Notes: a model not told the origin generated them from the sequence alone. Positions 16,256-26,166 are shown, counted from the stretch's first letter. The stretch is DNA of 64,000 nt from Beijerinckia mobilis (GCF_000745425.1 NZ_JQJH01000002.1:1-64000), one strand, 5' to 3'. Made by a program: numbers and translations.

Positions 16256-18982
16256 TCAAAACGGCCGCAGCAGACGTTCAAGGTAATCGGTTTCCTCGCG
16301 CGGGCGCTGCGGATCGGAGAGGCGGCGGCGCAATTCTTCGAGGATTTGCTGTGCGCGCTGCGCGGCTGGAACCCCCAAAGGATTGAATTGCGAGCCGGGA
16401 TTGAACACCGGACTGCCGGCGGCGGGGCGTCCGAGCGGATCGAAGGCATCGGCCTGTGCCGGATGGCCTGGACTGTCGTCATCCTCTCCCTGTTGCGCCT
16501 GGCCTTTCGCGGTGCCTTCGCCCTCGCCCTCTCCGTCGCCCTGATCGGGTGATCCATTGGCGAGATTTTCCGCGAGTTTTTCGGCGCCCTCGCGCATCGC
16601 CTGGAGTGCGCGCCCCTGTGCGTCGGCGGCCTCCCCGCGCCCATCTTCTCCCTCCCCCAGGGCCTGTTCGGCCTCGCGCATGGCTTTTTCCGCCTCGTCG
16701 AGGCTCTTTTCGCCCTGCCCCGTCTGTTTGAGCCGTTTCTGGACCTCGCCGAGCTTTTCGCGCAGGCGGCGTTGGCGGTCCTGCAGCTTCTGTTCGGTAT
16801 TTTGATTTTGCGCCTGCGGATTGGCTTGTTGTCCGCGTTGGCGGGGGCCGGCCAACTGGTCCTCGAGGGACGGAAGGTCGCGATCCTCGCTCTGATAGGT
16901 CTCGTCGCGCAGATCCTGCTGCTCGCGGCTCATCTTGTTGAGCGCGTCGATCGAGCGGTTCGCCTCGGCGGCGCGCGGATCGGGCTTGGCCCTGCGCCCG
17001 ATCTTCAGGTTGTCGAGGATGCCACGCAGCCGGTCGAGCATCTGCCGGGCTTTGGCCTGATCTCCAGATTTGGCCGCCTCGCGCATCTGATCGATCATGG
17101 CCTGCAATTCCTTCGGGCTGATCGTCTGCGCCTGGCCCCCGCCGGTCCGCGGGCGCTGGCCATCCTGGGCTTCCTGGCGCGCCAGTTCACTCAGGAATTT
17201 GTCCATGGCCTGCTGTAGGGCTTGCGCCTGTTTCTCGATTTCTTCCGGCGCGGCATGACGGGCGATTGCATCACGCAATTGCTGTTCGGCGGCGCGCAAT
17301 TCCCGCTCGGCATCGGGGAGGCCGCCGTTTTCGATCCGCAGTGCCATCTCCCAGAGGAGATCCGCGACGGCAATAAGATCGGCATCGGTCTTGGCATCCT
17401 GCAGGCGATCGGCGGCAACGCGCAGGCCGAGATAGGGGGAAAAGCCGGTGTCGAAAATCTCCGGGGCGATCATCAGGCTTTCGAGCGCCATCAATACGTT
17501 GGATCGGTTCGACGGTGTCATTACCAGAATCCGCCGCTGCTCGGCGAGCGCGCCCGCGAGCGGATTGGTGAAAGGTTTTTGCGGCAGGATCAGTTCCAGC
17601 GGCGGGCTGCGGCCTTCGTTGCCGCCATCATCCTGTGCATCGAGAACCATTGTGACGCGGGCGCCAGCCCAGGGATGGTCGGAAAGATCGATCGTGGTTT
17701 CGGCGTCGCCGAGACCACCCGGAGCAGTCGGCAAGGCGAGGGCTATCTGTGGCGGCTCGACCAGTGAGCGGATCGGCGCCGTCTCACCGTCGAGATGCGG
17801 GTTGGAGACCAGTGCCTGCGCCCGGGCGACGCCATAATCATCGGAGATTTTATAGCCGAGCGTCATCGAGCCTCGCCTGTTGTAGCGCGGCGCCTCGATG
17901 AAGGTGATGCTCGGTGGCTTGTCGGGGATGACGTCGATTTCGTAGCTGCCACGGGAGCGGCCACCTTGCTGCAAGGCGAGCGAGACCTTGCCGTTGAGCC
18001 TGTAGCGTTTCTCCCGCTCATCACCCACGGGCAATACTCTTTCCTGGCGCGCCGCCGGCTTCTCTCCCGTCTTTTCCTTCTCTTCGCTGGCTTCAGGCTC
18101 AATTTCGGAAGCAGCGCCGGAAATGTCGAAACCGGTGCCCCATCCGCTCGAGCGGACGATGAGCGTCGATCCAGCCGGCACCTCGAATTTGCTGGCGGGA
18201 TGTTCGTTGCCGGTGAGGAGAACCGGCGCCCGGCCGGTATAGGTCGGTGGATCGATCCAGGCGTCAAGACGGGTGGCGAGCAGCGTCGGGGTGCTGAAAC
18301 CCCAGTCGAAGGCGGCGGCGACCCGGGCATATTTTTGCGGCCCGGCGACGAAAGCGGCGGCGACGAGGCCGACGAGCACCAGCGCCCGCAAGGCATAGGG
18401 GTCGCGTTCGACAACGCGCGGCTGCGGCCAGCCGGCGCGCATCCGGGCAATGGCTTCCGCGGCTCGGCGCCGATGCACGGCCCAAAGCGCCTGCGTCGCC
18501 GGATCGGGACCGGCATTGGCCAGAGTATCGCTGAGCACCGATGCGGGTTGATGCGGCAGGCCGGAGCTTCGCTCGATCCGGGCGAGCGCCTGCGCGCGCG
18601 TTGGCCAACGCATTTTCAGGAGCGGCATGGCGGCGGCGAGAAAGGCCGCGGCGAAAACCAGAAAGCCGAGGAGCCGTCCTCCGGAGGGCAGGATCAGCCA
18701 GAGCCCGGCAAAGGAGAGTGCGAGAAAGGCTCCGGCCACCAGAAATGGCGGCATGATCGCCCGCCAGAAGGTCTCGAAGAGGAGGGCAAGGCTGGCGCGG
18801 TGCACCAGAGTTTCGAGACGCGCTTCAGGCTGCTCCGATGCAGAGAGGCTTGGCGAAGCGGTGAGGGTGGGTATTGGAGAGACAGCGGAAGCTGGTGACG
18901 GCGGCTTGGACGCGGAGGGCGCCGATGCGCTCGCTCGCGGATTTGTGCGAGGGGTCGGGTTGGACTCTTGTCCTGTCGCCAT
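16256..18982 (-). CDS. TIGR02302-family (DUF4175) large membrane-anchored protein
   Basis: The 908-residue product matches the alphaproteobacterial TIGR02302/DUF4175 family. After a low-complexity Ser/Pro/Ala N-terminus come hydrophobic segments at about residues 75-110 and 170-185. Next is a beta-rich middle (IDPPTYTGRAPVLLTGNEHP, PDKPPSITFIEAPRYNRRGSMTLGYKISDDYGVA), then a long charged coiled-coil C-terminal half rich in Gln, Arg and Glu. The extreme C-terminus (AQQILEELRRRLSDPQRP...YLERLL) is the conserved family end. Function is unknown; a cell-envelope role is likely from topology. It lies upstream of the HIG1 and cobalamin adenosyltransferase genes and downstream of lysA, its usual neighbour. 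Confidence 0.88.
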   Translation of the reverse strand: MATGQESNPTPRTNPRASASAPSASKPPSPASAVSPIPTLTASPSLSASEQPEARLETLVHRASLALLFETFWRAIMPPFLVAGAFLALSFAGLWLILPSGGRLLGFLVFAAAFLAAAMPLLKMRWPTRAQALARIERSSGLPHQPASVLSDTLANAGPDPATQALWAVHRRRAAEAIARMRAGWPQPRVVERDPYALRALVLVGLVAAAFVAGPQKYARVAAAFDWGFSTPTLLATRLDAWIDPPTYTGRAPVLLTGNEHPASKFEVPAGSTLIVRSSGWGTGFDISGAASEIEPEASEEKEKTGEKPAARQERVLPVGDEREKRYRLNGKVSLALQQGGRSRGSYEIDVIPDKPPSITFIEAPRYNRRGSMTLGYKISDDYGVARAQALVSNPHLDGETAPIRSLVEPPQIALALPTAPGGLGDAETTIDLSDHPWAGARVTMVLDAQDDGGNEGRSPPLELILPQKPFTNPLAGALAEQRRILVMTPSNRSNVLMALESLMIAPEIFDTGFSPYLGLRVAADRLQDAKTDADLIAVADLLWEMALRIENGGLPDAERELRAAEQQLRDAIARHAAPEEIEKQAQALQQAMDKFLSELARQEAQDGQRPRTGGGQAQTISPKELQAMIDQMREAAKSGDQAKARQMLDRLRGILDNLKIGRRAKPDPRAAEANRSIDALNKMSREQQDLRDETYQSEDRDLPSLEDQLAGPRQRGQQANPQAQNQNTEQKLQDRQRRLREKLGEVQKRLKQTGQGEKSLDEAEKAMREAEQALGEGEDGRGEAADAQGRALQAMREGAEKLAENLANGSPDQGDGEGEGEGTAKGQAQQGEDDDSPGHPAQADAFDPLGRPAAGSPVFNPGSQFNPLGVPAAQRAQQILEELRRRLSDPQRPREETDYLERLLRPF

Positions 18983-19063
18983 ATTGCCCGCCTGAATTTG
19001 TCCTGCCCGAAAGGCTTTTGTGCCCGAGAGGCTTTCCTGCCAAAACGCAGGACCGCTAAAAAT

Positions 19064-20335
19064 CTATGTCAACCACGCCGGAATTTTGTCCAGTCCGATC
19101 AATTCTTCATAGGTTCCGCGCGGCCGGACGATGGCGTGATCGGCTCCCCTGACCAGAACCTCCGGAACCAGAAGGCGCGTATTATAAGTGCAGGACTGCA
19201 CCGCGCCATAGGCCCCGGCCGAGAGAATGGCGAGAAGATCGCCTGGCTGCGGCGCCGGCATGCGCCGCGCGAGCGCCAGATAATCGCCGGTTTCGCAGAC
19301 GGGACCGACGATATCGGCCACGATCTCCGGCGCCTCCTTCGCGGGCTCGCGCACTGCGACGACTTCATGATGCGCATCATAGAGCGTCGGACGCACGAGA
19401 TCGTTCATGGCCGCATCGACGATGACGAAAGTCTTGTCCTCGCCTTGTTTCACATAGATCACGCGGGTCACGAGAATGCCGGCATTGCCGACGATGAGCC
19501 GGCCGGGCTCGAGGAGGACGCGGAGGCCGAGGCCGCCGAAATGTTTTGCGACGATTCCGGCGTAGAGATCGGGATGATAGCTTTGCGGATCATCGCCGTG
19601 GCGGTAGGGAATGCCAAGCCCGCCTCCGAGATCGGCATGGTCAATGGCATGACCGTCGGCGCGCAAGAGTGCAATGAATTCGGCGAGCCTGCCGAAGGCA
19701 TGGTCGAACGGCGCGAGATCGGTGATTTGCGAGCCGATGTGCACATCGACGCCGACGATCGTGAGACCCTTGTATCCGGCTGCAAGCTGGTAGATCTCTC
19801 TCGCGCGCGAAAGCGGAATGCCGAATTTATTTTCTGACTTGCCGGTGGAAATTTTGGCGTGGGTTTTGGCGTCGACATCGGGATTCACGCGAATTGCGAT
19901 GCGCGCTTTGGTGCCGCGGCTTTCAGCGAGAGCGGCGATGGCCTCGAGTTCCGGCTCGGATTCGACATTGAAACAGCCGATGCCCGCATCAAGGCCCAGC
20001 GCGATTTCCTCCTGCGTCTTGCCGACGCCCGAAAAAGTGATGCGCTCGGCCGGAACGCCGGCTGCCAGAGCACGCCGCAATTCTCCCTGCGAGACGACAT
20101 CCATGCCGGCGCCGAGGCGCGCCAGGGTTTTCAGGACCGCCTGGTTGGAATTGGCCTTCACCGCATAACAGACGCGGTGATCCAGTCCGGCGAAAGCCTT
20201 GTCGAACACCTCATAATGGCGGGTGAGCGTCGCCGCGGAATAGCAATAAAAGGGCGTGCCGATCACGGCGGCGAGCCCGTCGAGGGCAACATCCTCGGCG
20301 TGCAGGACGCCGTTGCGGGAAGTGAAGAAATGCAT
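19064..20335 (-). CDS. lysA: Diaminopimelate decarboxylase LysA
   Basis: LysA decarboxylates meso-diaminopimelate to lysine, the last step of lysine synthesis. The 423-residue PLP enzyme of the alanine-racemase fold has the PLP lysine in VCYAVKANSNQAVL. It also has GVDVHIGSQITDL, DLGGGLGIPY, LEPGRLIVGNAGILVTRV and the C-terminal substrate site VGPVCETGDYLA. The family length is about 420, as here. It belongs to the minus-strand run lptM-lysA-TIGR02302. The Shine-Dalgarno is weak; the start is set by the conserved family beginning MHFFTSRNGVLHAEDV. Confidence 0.96.
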   Translation of the reverse strand: MHFFTSRNGVLHAEDVALDGLAAVIGTPFYCYSAATLTRHYEVFDKAFAGLDHRVCYAVKANSNQAVLKTLARLGAGMDVVSQGELRRALAAGVPAERITFSGVGKTQEEIALGLDAGIGCFNVESEPELEAIAALAESRGTKARIAIRVNPDVDAKTHAKISTGKSENKFGIPLSRAREIYQLAAGYKGLTIVGVDVHIGSQITDLAPFDHAFGRLAEFIALLRADGHAIDHADLGGGLGIPYRHGDDPQSYHPDLYAGIVAKHFGGLGLRVLLEPGRLIVGNAGILVTRVIYVKQGEDKTFVIVDAAMNDLVRPTLYDAHHEVVAVREPAKEAPEIVADIVGPVCETGDYLALARRMPAPQPGDLLAILSAGAYGAVQSCTYNTRLLVPEVLVRGADHAIVRPRGTYEELIGLDKIPAWLT

Positions 20336-20420
20336 ATTCGGTAGTCCGGGAAGAAAATGAAGCAGCCGACCGAAGGCCTGCCGGATCGACTGAAAATCGG
20401 GGCCGGAAGGCCAGGGCTAC

Positions 20421-20807
20421 TCAGAGCATAGGATCGAGGAGGAAGGGCCGGACCGGCTTGGCGCGTGCACGCGTTTGCGTCGGCTGGTTCGGTTGGTCAG
20501 GTGCCTGGCCGATCGCCGGGCGCCCGGTGCCACCGATCGTCACTGAGCTATCACCCTGTACCGGATTGAAATCGCTGCCGTTCGTGGTCGGAGTGCCGCT
20601 CGGCATGCTGGCTGCCTTCTCGCTCTGCGTCACGCTCACGGCGTCGGGCGGCAGTTCCGGCGCGCCGCGCCGCCCGCATCCGGTCTCGTTGAGAGCCAGC
20701 AGGCCGAGGGCGGTGAGCACGAGAAAGCGCCGGCTGTGGCCGATTATGCCGGAATGGCGCCTACGAAGCTGTCCGGCGCCCTCAAAAGCTGGTTCGTTCA
20801 TCTTCAT
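20421..20807 (-). CDS. lptM: LptM-like small outer-membrane lipoprotein
   Basis: The 128-residue product has a basic start, a hydrophobic stretch (FLVLTALGLLALNETGC) and then CGRRGAPELPP. The sequence after the cysteine is the hallmark of the YifL/LptM family (Cys-Gly-x-x-Gly-x-x-x-x-Pro-Pro). In enterobacteria LptM helps the LPS translocon LptD mature. The rest is a Pro/Gln/Thr-rich tail ending RPFLLDPML, typical of the longer alphaproteobacterial versions. The lipobox is atypical (NETGC instead of LAGC). The start is uncertain; I take the ATG at 20807 preceded by GAGGAAC. It lies between recX and lysA, its normal context being argH-lptM-lysA. Confidence 0.78.
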   Translation of the reverse strand: MKMNEPAFEGAGQLRRRHSGIIGHSRRFLVLTALGLLALNETGCGRRGAPELPPDAVSVTQSEKAASMPSGTPTTNGSDFNPVQGDSSVTIGGTGRPAIGQAPDQPNQPTQTRARAKPVRPFLLDPML

Positions 20808-21044
20808 GAAGGCGCTGTTCCTCGCGGCTGCGGCTGTCCTGGCGGGAGGTTCGACCCATCGGGTCATACCATGCTTATAGAGGCAGGTCCCTGGTGTGAA
20901 ACTGAAGGACGCGCGGCTGCACCCTTTCGCTTTCAGTGGTTTCTCACTTTCACAAGGGGCCGCGCAAGGCCTATCGCGCGATGGGTGGCCGGGAAAGCCC
21001 AATTTCGCTGCGAAGCAGGGGGACGCTGCTCGATGATCGCGAGA

Positions 21045-21641
21045 TCATGGCTCGTCGCCAGGGGCAGGTGATTCGTCCGCTTCCGGCCCTTCATCCAGAA
21101 CCTGACGCGCGATCGAATAGGAAAAGCCTTGCCGTGCCAGGGTCGCCAGGGCTTTTTCACGGCGCTTCGCCGCTTTCTCGCCTGTTTCGCCCGGCTTCTC
21201 GAACAGGCGCTTGCGACGGGCAAAGAGCCGCGCCTGTTCCAAAGGATCGAGCGCATCGAGGGTGTTCCCGGCCGCGTCCTCCGCCACACCCTTGCGGGCG
21301 AGATCGGCGGCGATGCGGCGACGGGAAAATCCCTTTTTCTGCAAGGCATCGACACGCATTGCGGCGAAGCCTGTGTCGTCGAGCAGCTGCAATTCGCGCA
21401 TCCTGGCGATTGTCTCCGCGATGCGGGCTGCGATCATTTCGCGGTCGTCAGCCTCTATGGCCGGATCTTCCTTTGCTGCTTTGGCCGAGGCTTGCCGCGC
21501 CTTGCGTGCCAGATAATCGGCGAGCCCCTTTTCGCTCACCGCATAGCGGCCGAGATAGCGCAAGGCGAGGGCATGCAGCGCATCGAGGGTGAGGGTGGTA
21601 CCCTCTCTTCCTGGTTTCGAGGCTGATCCGGTCCGGGCCAT
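21045..21641 (-). CDS. recX: RecX-family regulatory protein
   Basis: RecX binds RecA filaments and modulates their activity. The 198-residue basic helical protein shows the RecX three-helix repeat pattern: LDALHALALRYLGRYAVSEKGLADYLARKA, then RMRELQLLDDTGFAAMRVDALQKKGFSRRRIAADLARKGV, then ALATLARQGFSYSIARQVLDE. It is not beside recA; in alphaproteobacteria such stand-alone RecX genes next to argH are seen. It starts 9 bases after the argH stop, so the two are likely cotranscribed. Confidence 0.85.
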   Translation of the reverse strand: MARTGSASKPGREGTTLTLDALHALALRYLGRYAVSEKGLADYLARKARQASAKAAKEDPAIEADDREMIAARIAETIARMRELQLLDDTGFAAMRVDALQKKGFSRRRIAADLARKGVAEDAAGNTLDALDPLEQARLFARRKRLFEKPGETGEKAAKRREKALATLARQGFSYSIARQVLDEGPEADESPAPGDEP

Positions 21642-21649
21642 AAGTGCGG

Positions 21650-23035
21650 TCAGGAATTGGCGAGTTTTGCCAGCCAGGCCGCCGCCTGCGCCCGGACATT
21701 GACCGGCGCCGTGCCGCCATAGCTCGTGCGGCTCTCGACCGATTTGTCGACGCCGAGCACATCGAACAGCTCTTTGGTGATGCGCGGCTCGACCGCCTGC
21801 ATCTCGGCGAGAGTGAGATCTTCGAGGCCGATGGCTTTTTCGGCGGCGGCGGCCACCAGCCGGCCGGTGACGTGATGCGCCTCGCGGAACGGCATATTGA
21901 GGCTGCGCACCAGCCAGTCGGCGAGATCGGTCGCTGTGGCAAAGCCCGCACCAGCAGCGGCCCGCATGCGCGCGAGATCGGGATTGAGATCGCGCACCAT
22001 GCCGGTCATGGCGGCGAGACAGAGCGACAGATTTTCCAGCGCGTCGAACGTACCTTCCTTGTCTTCCTGCATATCCTTCGAATAGGTGAGCGGCAGGCCC
22101 TTCATGACGATGAGGAGCGCGGTCAGCGCGCCGATGATGCGTCCGGCCTTGCCGCGCACCAGTTCCGCCGCATCGGGATTGCGTTTTTGCGGCATGATCG
22201 AGGAGCCGGTGGAAAATTTGTCCGAGAGCGCCGCGAAGCCGAATTGCGGCGTTGCCCAGAGCACGATTTCCTCGGCAAGCCGGGAAAGATGCATGGCGCA
22301 GATCGAGGCCGCGCCGAGCGTTTCGAGCACGAAGTCGCGGTCGGACACGCTATCGAGTGAATTGGCGGTCGGGCGGTCGAAGCCGAGCGTCGTGGCGGTC
22401 TTCATCCGGTCGATCGGAAACGAGGTTCCCGCAAGGGCCGCCGCGCCGAGCGGGCATTCATTGAGCCTTGCGCGGGCATCATGGAGGCGGGACCGGTCGC
22501 GGCCGAGCATTTCGACATAAGCGAGGAGATGGTGACCGAAAGTGACCGGCTGCGCCGATTGCAGATGGGTAAAACCCGGCATCACGCTGCCCGCATGGGC
22601 CAGCGCCTTTTCCGCGAGCGCCTGTTGCAGATCGTGCATCTGTGCATCAAGCGCATCGATCGTGTCGCGCACCCAGAGCCGGAAATCCAATGCGACCTGA
22701 TCATTGCGCGAGCGCGCCGTATGCAGCCGCCCGGCGGCGGGGCCGATGAGCACCGCGAGCCGCGCCTCGATATTCATGTGAATATCCTCGAGCGCGCGGG
22801 AAAAAGTGAAAGTGCCCGCCTCGATCTCGCCGCGAATGGTATCGAGCCCCTGTTCGATCGCCCTGGCGTCATCGGCGCTCACGATTCCCGTCGCCGCCAG
22901 CATGGCGACATGGGCTTTCGAGCCGCTTATGTCCTGCAACGCCAGTTTGCGGTCGAAATCGATCGAGGCGTTGATTTCTTCCATGATGGCGTCGGGGCCG
23001 CTGGCAAAACGCCCGCCCCACATCTGATTGCTCAT
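21650..23035 (-). CDS. argH: Argininosuccinate lyase ArgH
   Basis: ArgH splits argininosuccinate to arginine and fumarate. The 461-residue product begins [25 protein letters not shown]. It contains [36 protein letters not shown] and the superfamily signature [16 protein letters not shown] with the catalytic serine loop. Length and motifs are normal. It is divergent from the TlpA-like gene, the classical alphaproteobacterial argH|tlpA arrangement, and leads the minus-strand run argH-recX-lptM-lysA. Confidence 0.96.
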   Translation of the reverse strand: MSNQMWGGRFASGPDAIMEEINASIDFDRKLALQDISGSKAHVAMLAATGIVSADDARAIEQGLDTIRGEIEAGTFTFSRALEDIHMNIEARLAVLIGPAAGRLHTARSRNDQVALDFRLWVRDTIDALDAQMHDLQQALAEKALAHAGSVMPGFTHLQSAQPVTFGHHLLAYVEMLGRDRSRLHDARARLNECPLGAAALAGTSFPIDRMKTATTLGFDRPTANSLDSVSDRDFVLETLGAASICAMHLSRLAEEIVLWATPQFGFAALSDKFSTGSSIMPQKRNPDAAELVRGKAGRIIGALTALLIVMKGLPLTYSKDMQEDKEGTFDALENLSLCLAAMTGMVRDLNPDLARMRAAAGAGFATATDLADWLVRSLNMPFREAHHVTGRLVAAAAEKAIGLEDLTLAEMQAVEPRITKELFDVLGVDKSVESRTSYGGTAPVNVRAQAAAWLAKLANS

Positions 23036-23228
23036 TGGATCAAGCTCTTTAATCGTTGGGATGATGCGGAGCGGCGGTTTATCCTGTCGACAATTCGCTC
23101 AGCCTTGGCCAAAGTCTGCGCAAAATCTCTACCGGACCATTCCACCCGGACCTTTCCAGCAAAGCCGCCGGATACGGAACGGCAAAACTCCCGGATGGAG
23201 ACGGGAGAGGACAGGATCACGCGACCAG

Positions 23229-23930
23229 ATGACAGATGCTTCGGATATTCCACCAGAACTCCGGCCGGCCGCCGGGCGTCGGCGCCGCTATGCTCTCGCC
23301 ACTTTGCTCCTCTGCCTTCTCACGGTAGGTGCGATTTCCCTATACGGGATCAGATCCCCCGGCGGCAAGCGCGCCCTGGAGACTGTCAGTGACGCACAGG
23401 CCTGCCTTTCGAGCCGCAAGGTCGCGGCGAGGATCAAGCCGCTGGTCAAGGGCGAAGTCGCTGCCCTGGTCCTCGCCGATGAGCCGAAGCCTGTGCCAGC
23501 GCTGGCATTCAACAAGCCTGACGGCAGTGCGACCGCGCTCAAGGATTTTTCCGGCCGGATGGTGCTTTTGAATCTCTGGGCGACCTGGTGCATTCCCTGC
23601 CGGCAGGAAATGCCGGCGCTCGACCGTCTGCAGGCAAAGCTCGGTTCGCCCGGTTTCGAGGTCGTGGCGGTGAATATCGACACGGCGCGCCTCGATCATG
23701 TCGGCATCTTTCTCGATGAGATCGGTGTCAAGACGCTCGCCCGCTATGCCGATCCGAAGGCGGGGATCTTCCAGACCCTGCGGCAGGCGGGCAAGGCGAC
23801 CGGCCTGCCGACGACGCTGCTGGTCGGCAAGGATGGCTGCGAGATCGGCACCATGGCGGGCCCGGCGGAATGGGATTCGGCCGATGCCGTGGCGCTCATC
23901 GAAAAAGCCCAGAAAGAAGAAGGTCAGTAA
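23229..23930 (+). CDS. tlpA: TlpA-like membrane-anchored thiol:disulfide oxidoreductase
   Basis: The 233-residue product has a short cytosolic start (MTDASDIPPELRPAAGRRRR), one transmembrane helix (YALATLLLCLLTVGAISLYG) and a periplasmic thioredoxin domain. The active site is WATWCIPCRQEMPAL (CxxC), and a cis-proline site is seen in ATGLPTTLLVGKDG. In Bradyrhizobium, TlpA reduces the copper-binding ScoI and cytochrome oxidase subunit II during oxidase assembly. I start at the ATG at 23229 because the longer frame reads back through the divergent argH promoter. A perfect inverted repeat follows its stop. Confidence 0.9.
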   Translation: MTDASDIPPELRPAAGRRRRYALATLLLCLLTVGAISLYGIRSPGGKRALETVSDAQACLSSRKVAARIKPLVKGEVAALVLADEPKPVPALAFNKPDGSATALKDFSGRMVLLNLWATWCIPCRQEMPALDRLQAKLGSPGFEVVAVNIDTARLDHVGIFLDEIGVKTLARYADPKAGIFQTLRQAGKATGLPTTLLVGKDGCEIGTMAGPAEWDSADAVALIEKAQKEEGQ

Positions 23931-23939
23931 ATTCCATAT

Positions 23940-23971
23940 CTCCTTGATCCCAACCTGTTGGGATCAAGGAG
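23940..23971. promoter_or_regulatory. Perfect 15-bp inverted repeat between tlpA and a small membrane-protein gene
   Basis: CTCCTTGATCCCAAC (23940-23954) is followed after two bases by its exact complement GTTGGGATCAAGGAG (23957-23971). There is no T-tract on the plus strand, so it is not a standard intrinsic terminator. It lies 9 bases after the tlpA stop and just before the ribosome site of the small gene at 23988. It could be an operator for a dimeric regulator or an mRNA hairpin limiting read-through. Confidence 0.7.
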
Positions 23972-23987
23972 ATTCAGAGGAAACTTG

Positions 23988-24140
23988 ATGAAACCAAACA
24001 TGACATTCGATGATGACACCCCAATCCAGCAGGAGCAACTCCGCGTTCTCTGCGAACGTGCCCGGAAAATCGAAATGCTGCTTGGGATTATCGCGGGGCT
24101 GCTGTTCGCTGCCGTTGCCAGACAGTTTGGTTATATCTAA
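23988..24140 (+). CDS. Small single-pass membrane protein, unknown function
   Basis: The 50-residue product begins MKPNMTFDDDTPIQQEQLRV. It has an acidic/polar N-terminal half with a short amphipathic segment (QQEQLRVLCERARKIEM) and a C-terminal transmembrane helix (LLGIIAGLLFAAVARQF). AGAGGAAA about 7 bases before the ATG is a good ribosome site, which supports a real gene. It is preceded by the perfect inverted repeat at 23940-23971. I do not recognise the family. Confidence 0.6.
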   Translation: MKPNMTFDDDTPIQQEQLRVLCERARKIEMLLGIIAGLLFAAVARQFGYI

Positions 24141-24320
24141 CGCGCTGCCTGATTGGCCCCAACGGCCATGGGGATCCGTGCAATATCATCCCGGCACGCC
24201 TGATTCGGCGGAAGGCCGCCACCCCGCTTTCTGGTCCGAGGGTTCGACCGGTCGTGGCCGCTCTCCCCCGGCTCGATCTCGCGTATTGAATCCGGCAATC
24301 CTCGCTCGATATTGGCCGGA

Positions 24321-25415
24321 TCAATGCGGGTGATGCCCGCCTTTCATTCGCAGCGCCTGGGCCTCACGCTCGGCGGTGAGCAGCGTCCAGACGGCGATGA
24401 AGGCGGCGGCGATCAGCGGGCCGATGACGAAACCGTTGATGCCAAACAGGGCGATGCCGCCGACCGTCGAGAGCAGGACGGCGTAATCTGGCAATTGCGT
24501 ATCCTTGCCGACGAGCGGCGGCCGCAGCAGATTGTCGATCAGGCCGATCACTGCCAGGCCGATGAACATCAGCACTGTTCCCTTGAAATAATCCCCGGTG
24601 ACGAGAAAATAGATCGCCGCCGGCAGCCAGACGAAAGCGGCGCCGATGGCGGGCAGCATGGATAGGAAGGCCATGAGCACGCCCCAGAGCAGGGCGGCCT
24701 TGATGCCGAGCAGCCAGAACGCCACCCCGCCGATCGCTCCCTGGACGGCGGCGATGATCATATTGCCCTTGACGGTGGCGCGGACAACCGCTGCGAATTT
24801 GTCGATGAGCGCGCCGGAATAGGCGTCGTTGAGCGGAATTGTCCGCCGGATCGTCCGGGCGAGCGCGCTGCCGTCGCGAAACAGGAAGAACAGCAGATAG
24901 AGCATGAGGCCCAGGCTGACGAAGAACTGCAGCGTATCCTGGCCGACGCTGAGCACGCGCGAGGCGATGATCTGGCTGCCCTGCATCAGCACTGATGTCA
25001 GCCTGTCGCGCAAGGCGTCGAAATCGCCGAGATTGAGCCTGTCGAGCCAGACCATGACCGACGACGGCACGGCCGCGCGGATATTGGTGACGAATTCTCT
25101 GAGATCGATGCCGCTGGTGCGCAATTGCTGGTAGAGGCTCGTGCCTTCGTTCACCAGGGAACTGATGATCATCGCTGCCGGGATGAGCACCAGAAAAATG
25201 AACAGAAGCAAGGTGATAATAGCGGCGATATTGCTGCCCTCCCCGAATCTGTCCTCGAGGCGCCGCTGCAGCGGCCGGAACAGAATGGCGAGAATGACGG
25301 CCCAGAGAATGGAGCCGTAATAGGGCATCAGCAGCCAGACGAAGGCGTAGGTGACGAAGATCAAAAGAAGGAAAAAGGCGATTTTATGCGTCGTCGTATG
25401 CATGGCGCCTTCCAT
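24321..25415 (-). CDS. AI-2E family transporter (first copy)
   Basis: The 364-residue integral membrane protein has about eight hydrophobic segments and the AI-2E family (PF01594) pattern. There is an N-terminal pair of helices (IAFFLLLIFVTYAFVWLL, ILWAVILAILFRPLQRRLE), a long soluble loop, then LGVLMAFLSMLPAIGAAFVWLPAAIYFL and GLAVIGLIDNLLRPPLVGKD. Members include TqsA-type autoinducer-2 exporters and Na+/H+ antiporters, so the substrate is not known. GGAGGG about 8 bases before 25415 supports that ATG. A second, distinct family member lies at 29261-30358. Confidence 0.88.
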   Translation of the reverse strand: MEGAMHTTTHKIAFFLLLIFVTYAFVWLLMPYYGSILWAVILAILFRPLQRRLEDRFGEGSNIAAIITLLLFIFLVLIPAAMIISSLVNEGTSLYQQLRTSGIDLREFVTNIRAAVPSSVMVWLDRLNLGDFDALRDRLTSVLMQGSQIIASRVLSVGQDTLQFFVSLGLMLYLLFFLFRDGSALARTIRRTIPLNDAYSGALIDKFAAVVRATVKGNMIIAAVQGAIGGVAFWLLGIKAALLWGVLMAFLSMLPAIGAAFVWLPAAIYFLVTGDYFKGTVLMFIGLAVIGLIDNLLRPPLVGKDTQLPDYAVLLSTVGGIALFGINGFVIGPLIAAAFIAVWTLLTAEREAQALRMKGGHHPH

Positions 25416-25537
25416 AACCTTCCCTCCGGCGGGCCGGGGCGAGCCTGCGCCGATGCATTGCCGGCATCATGCATCGGATACATGTATTTGATTATACCAA
25501 TCCCGATCAGGATGACCCAACGGATTGAGCTCCTTAT

Positions 25538-25560
25538 AGCATGCCTCGACGAGGCATGCT
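25538..25560. repeat. 23-bp perfect palindrome with single-base centre
   Basis: AGCATGCCTCG (25538-25548) is followed by one base, A, and then the exact complement CGAGGCATGCT (25550-25560). With no room for an RNA loop larger than the few central bases, it looks more like a dimeric protein-binding site or a recombination scar than a terminator. Confidence 0.55.
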
Positions 25561-26166
25561 CATCGAGACTCGCCGCGAAGTCCGGACGAAGCTCCGTCCC
25601 CCCTTTTCTGCAACCGCCACAGATCGCGGTGAAACAGAGACGGTATTAGCCGAGAACATGGGGGAGAGAAAGCATCCCTTGCGCCGTCAGAAGACAAGGG
25701 AAGACAAGCTTTTTTCAACACCGATCCCATGCCTATGACCTGTCGGGATTTCATCCTCGTGACGGTAGCCCGTGCTTTGCGGTTTCCTGGCTGATTTTGG
25801 CGCCTGCTGCTACGGCGGCGCGAGGAGGCAACAGCTTAGACCAAAGCGTTCTGGCAAGAGATAGCATCAAGATCCGGCAATGGATTGGCGTGCGGCCGTC
25901 TCCGCGCGGGCTGAGCGTGGTTCCGTACAAGCTGGTGAAAGAGACGGGATTTGGAAAAGCCATTGGGAACGATCGGAATCTGTGCACGCTCAAAAAGCAA
26001 TGTATCTGCCGTCACCCGATTCAAAAGACAAACTTTGGGAGCTTATATTGTCTGCGCGACAACGTAAGCGTGTAGGGATCTACGTAATATCATCTCCGGT
26101 AGTAAGATTTTATAGAATGCCGATGCTGTATCCGGCACGCAATGAATTTGTCTGCAAGGAGGTTCA

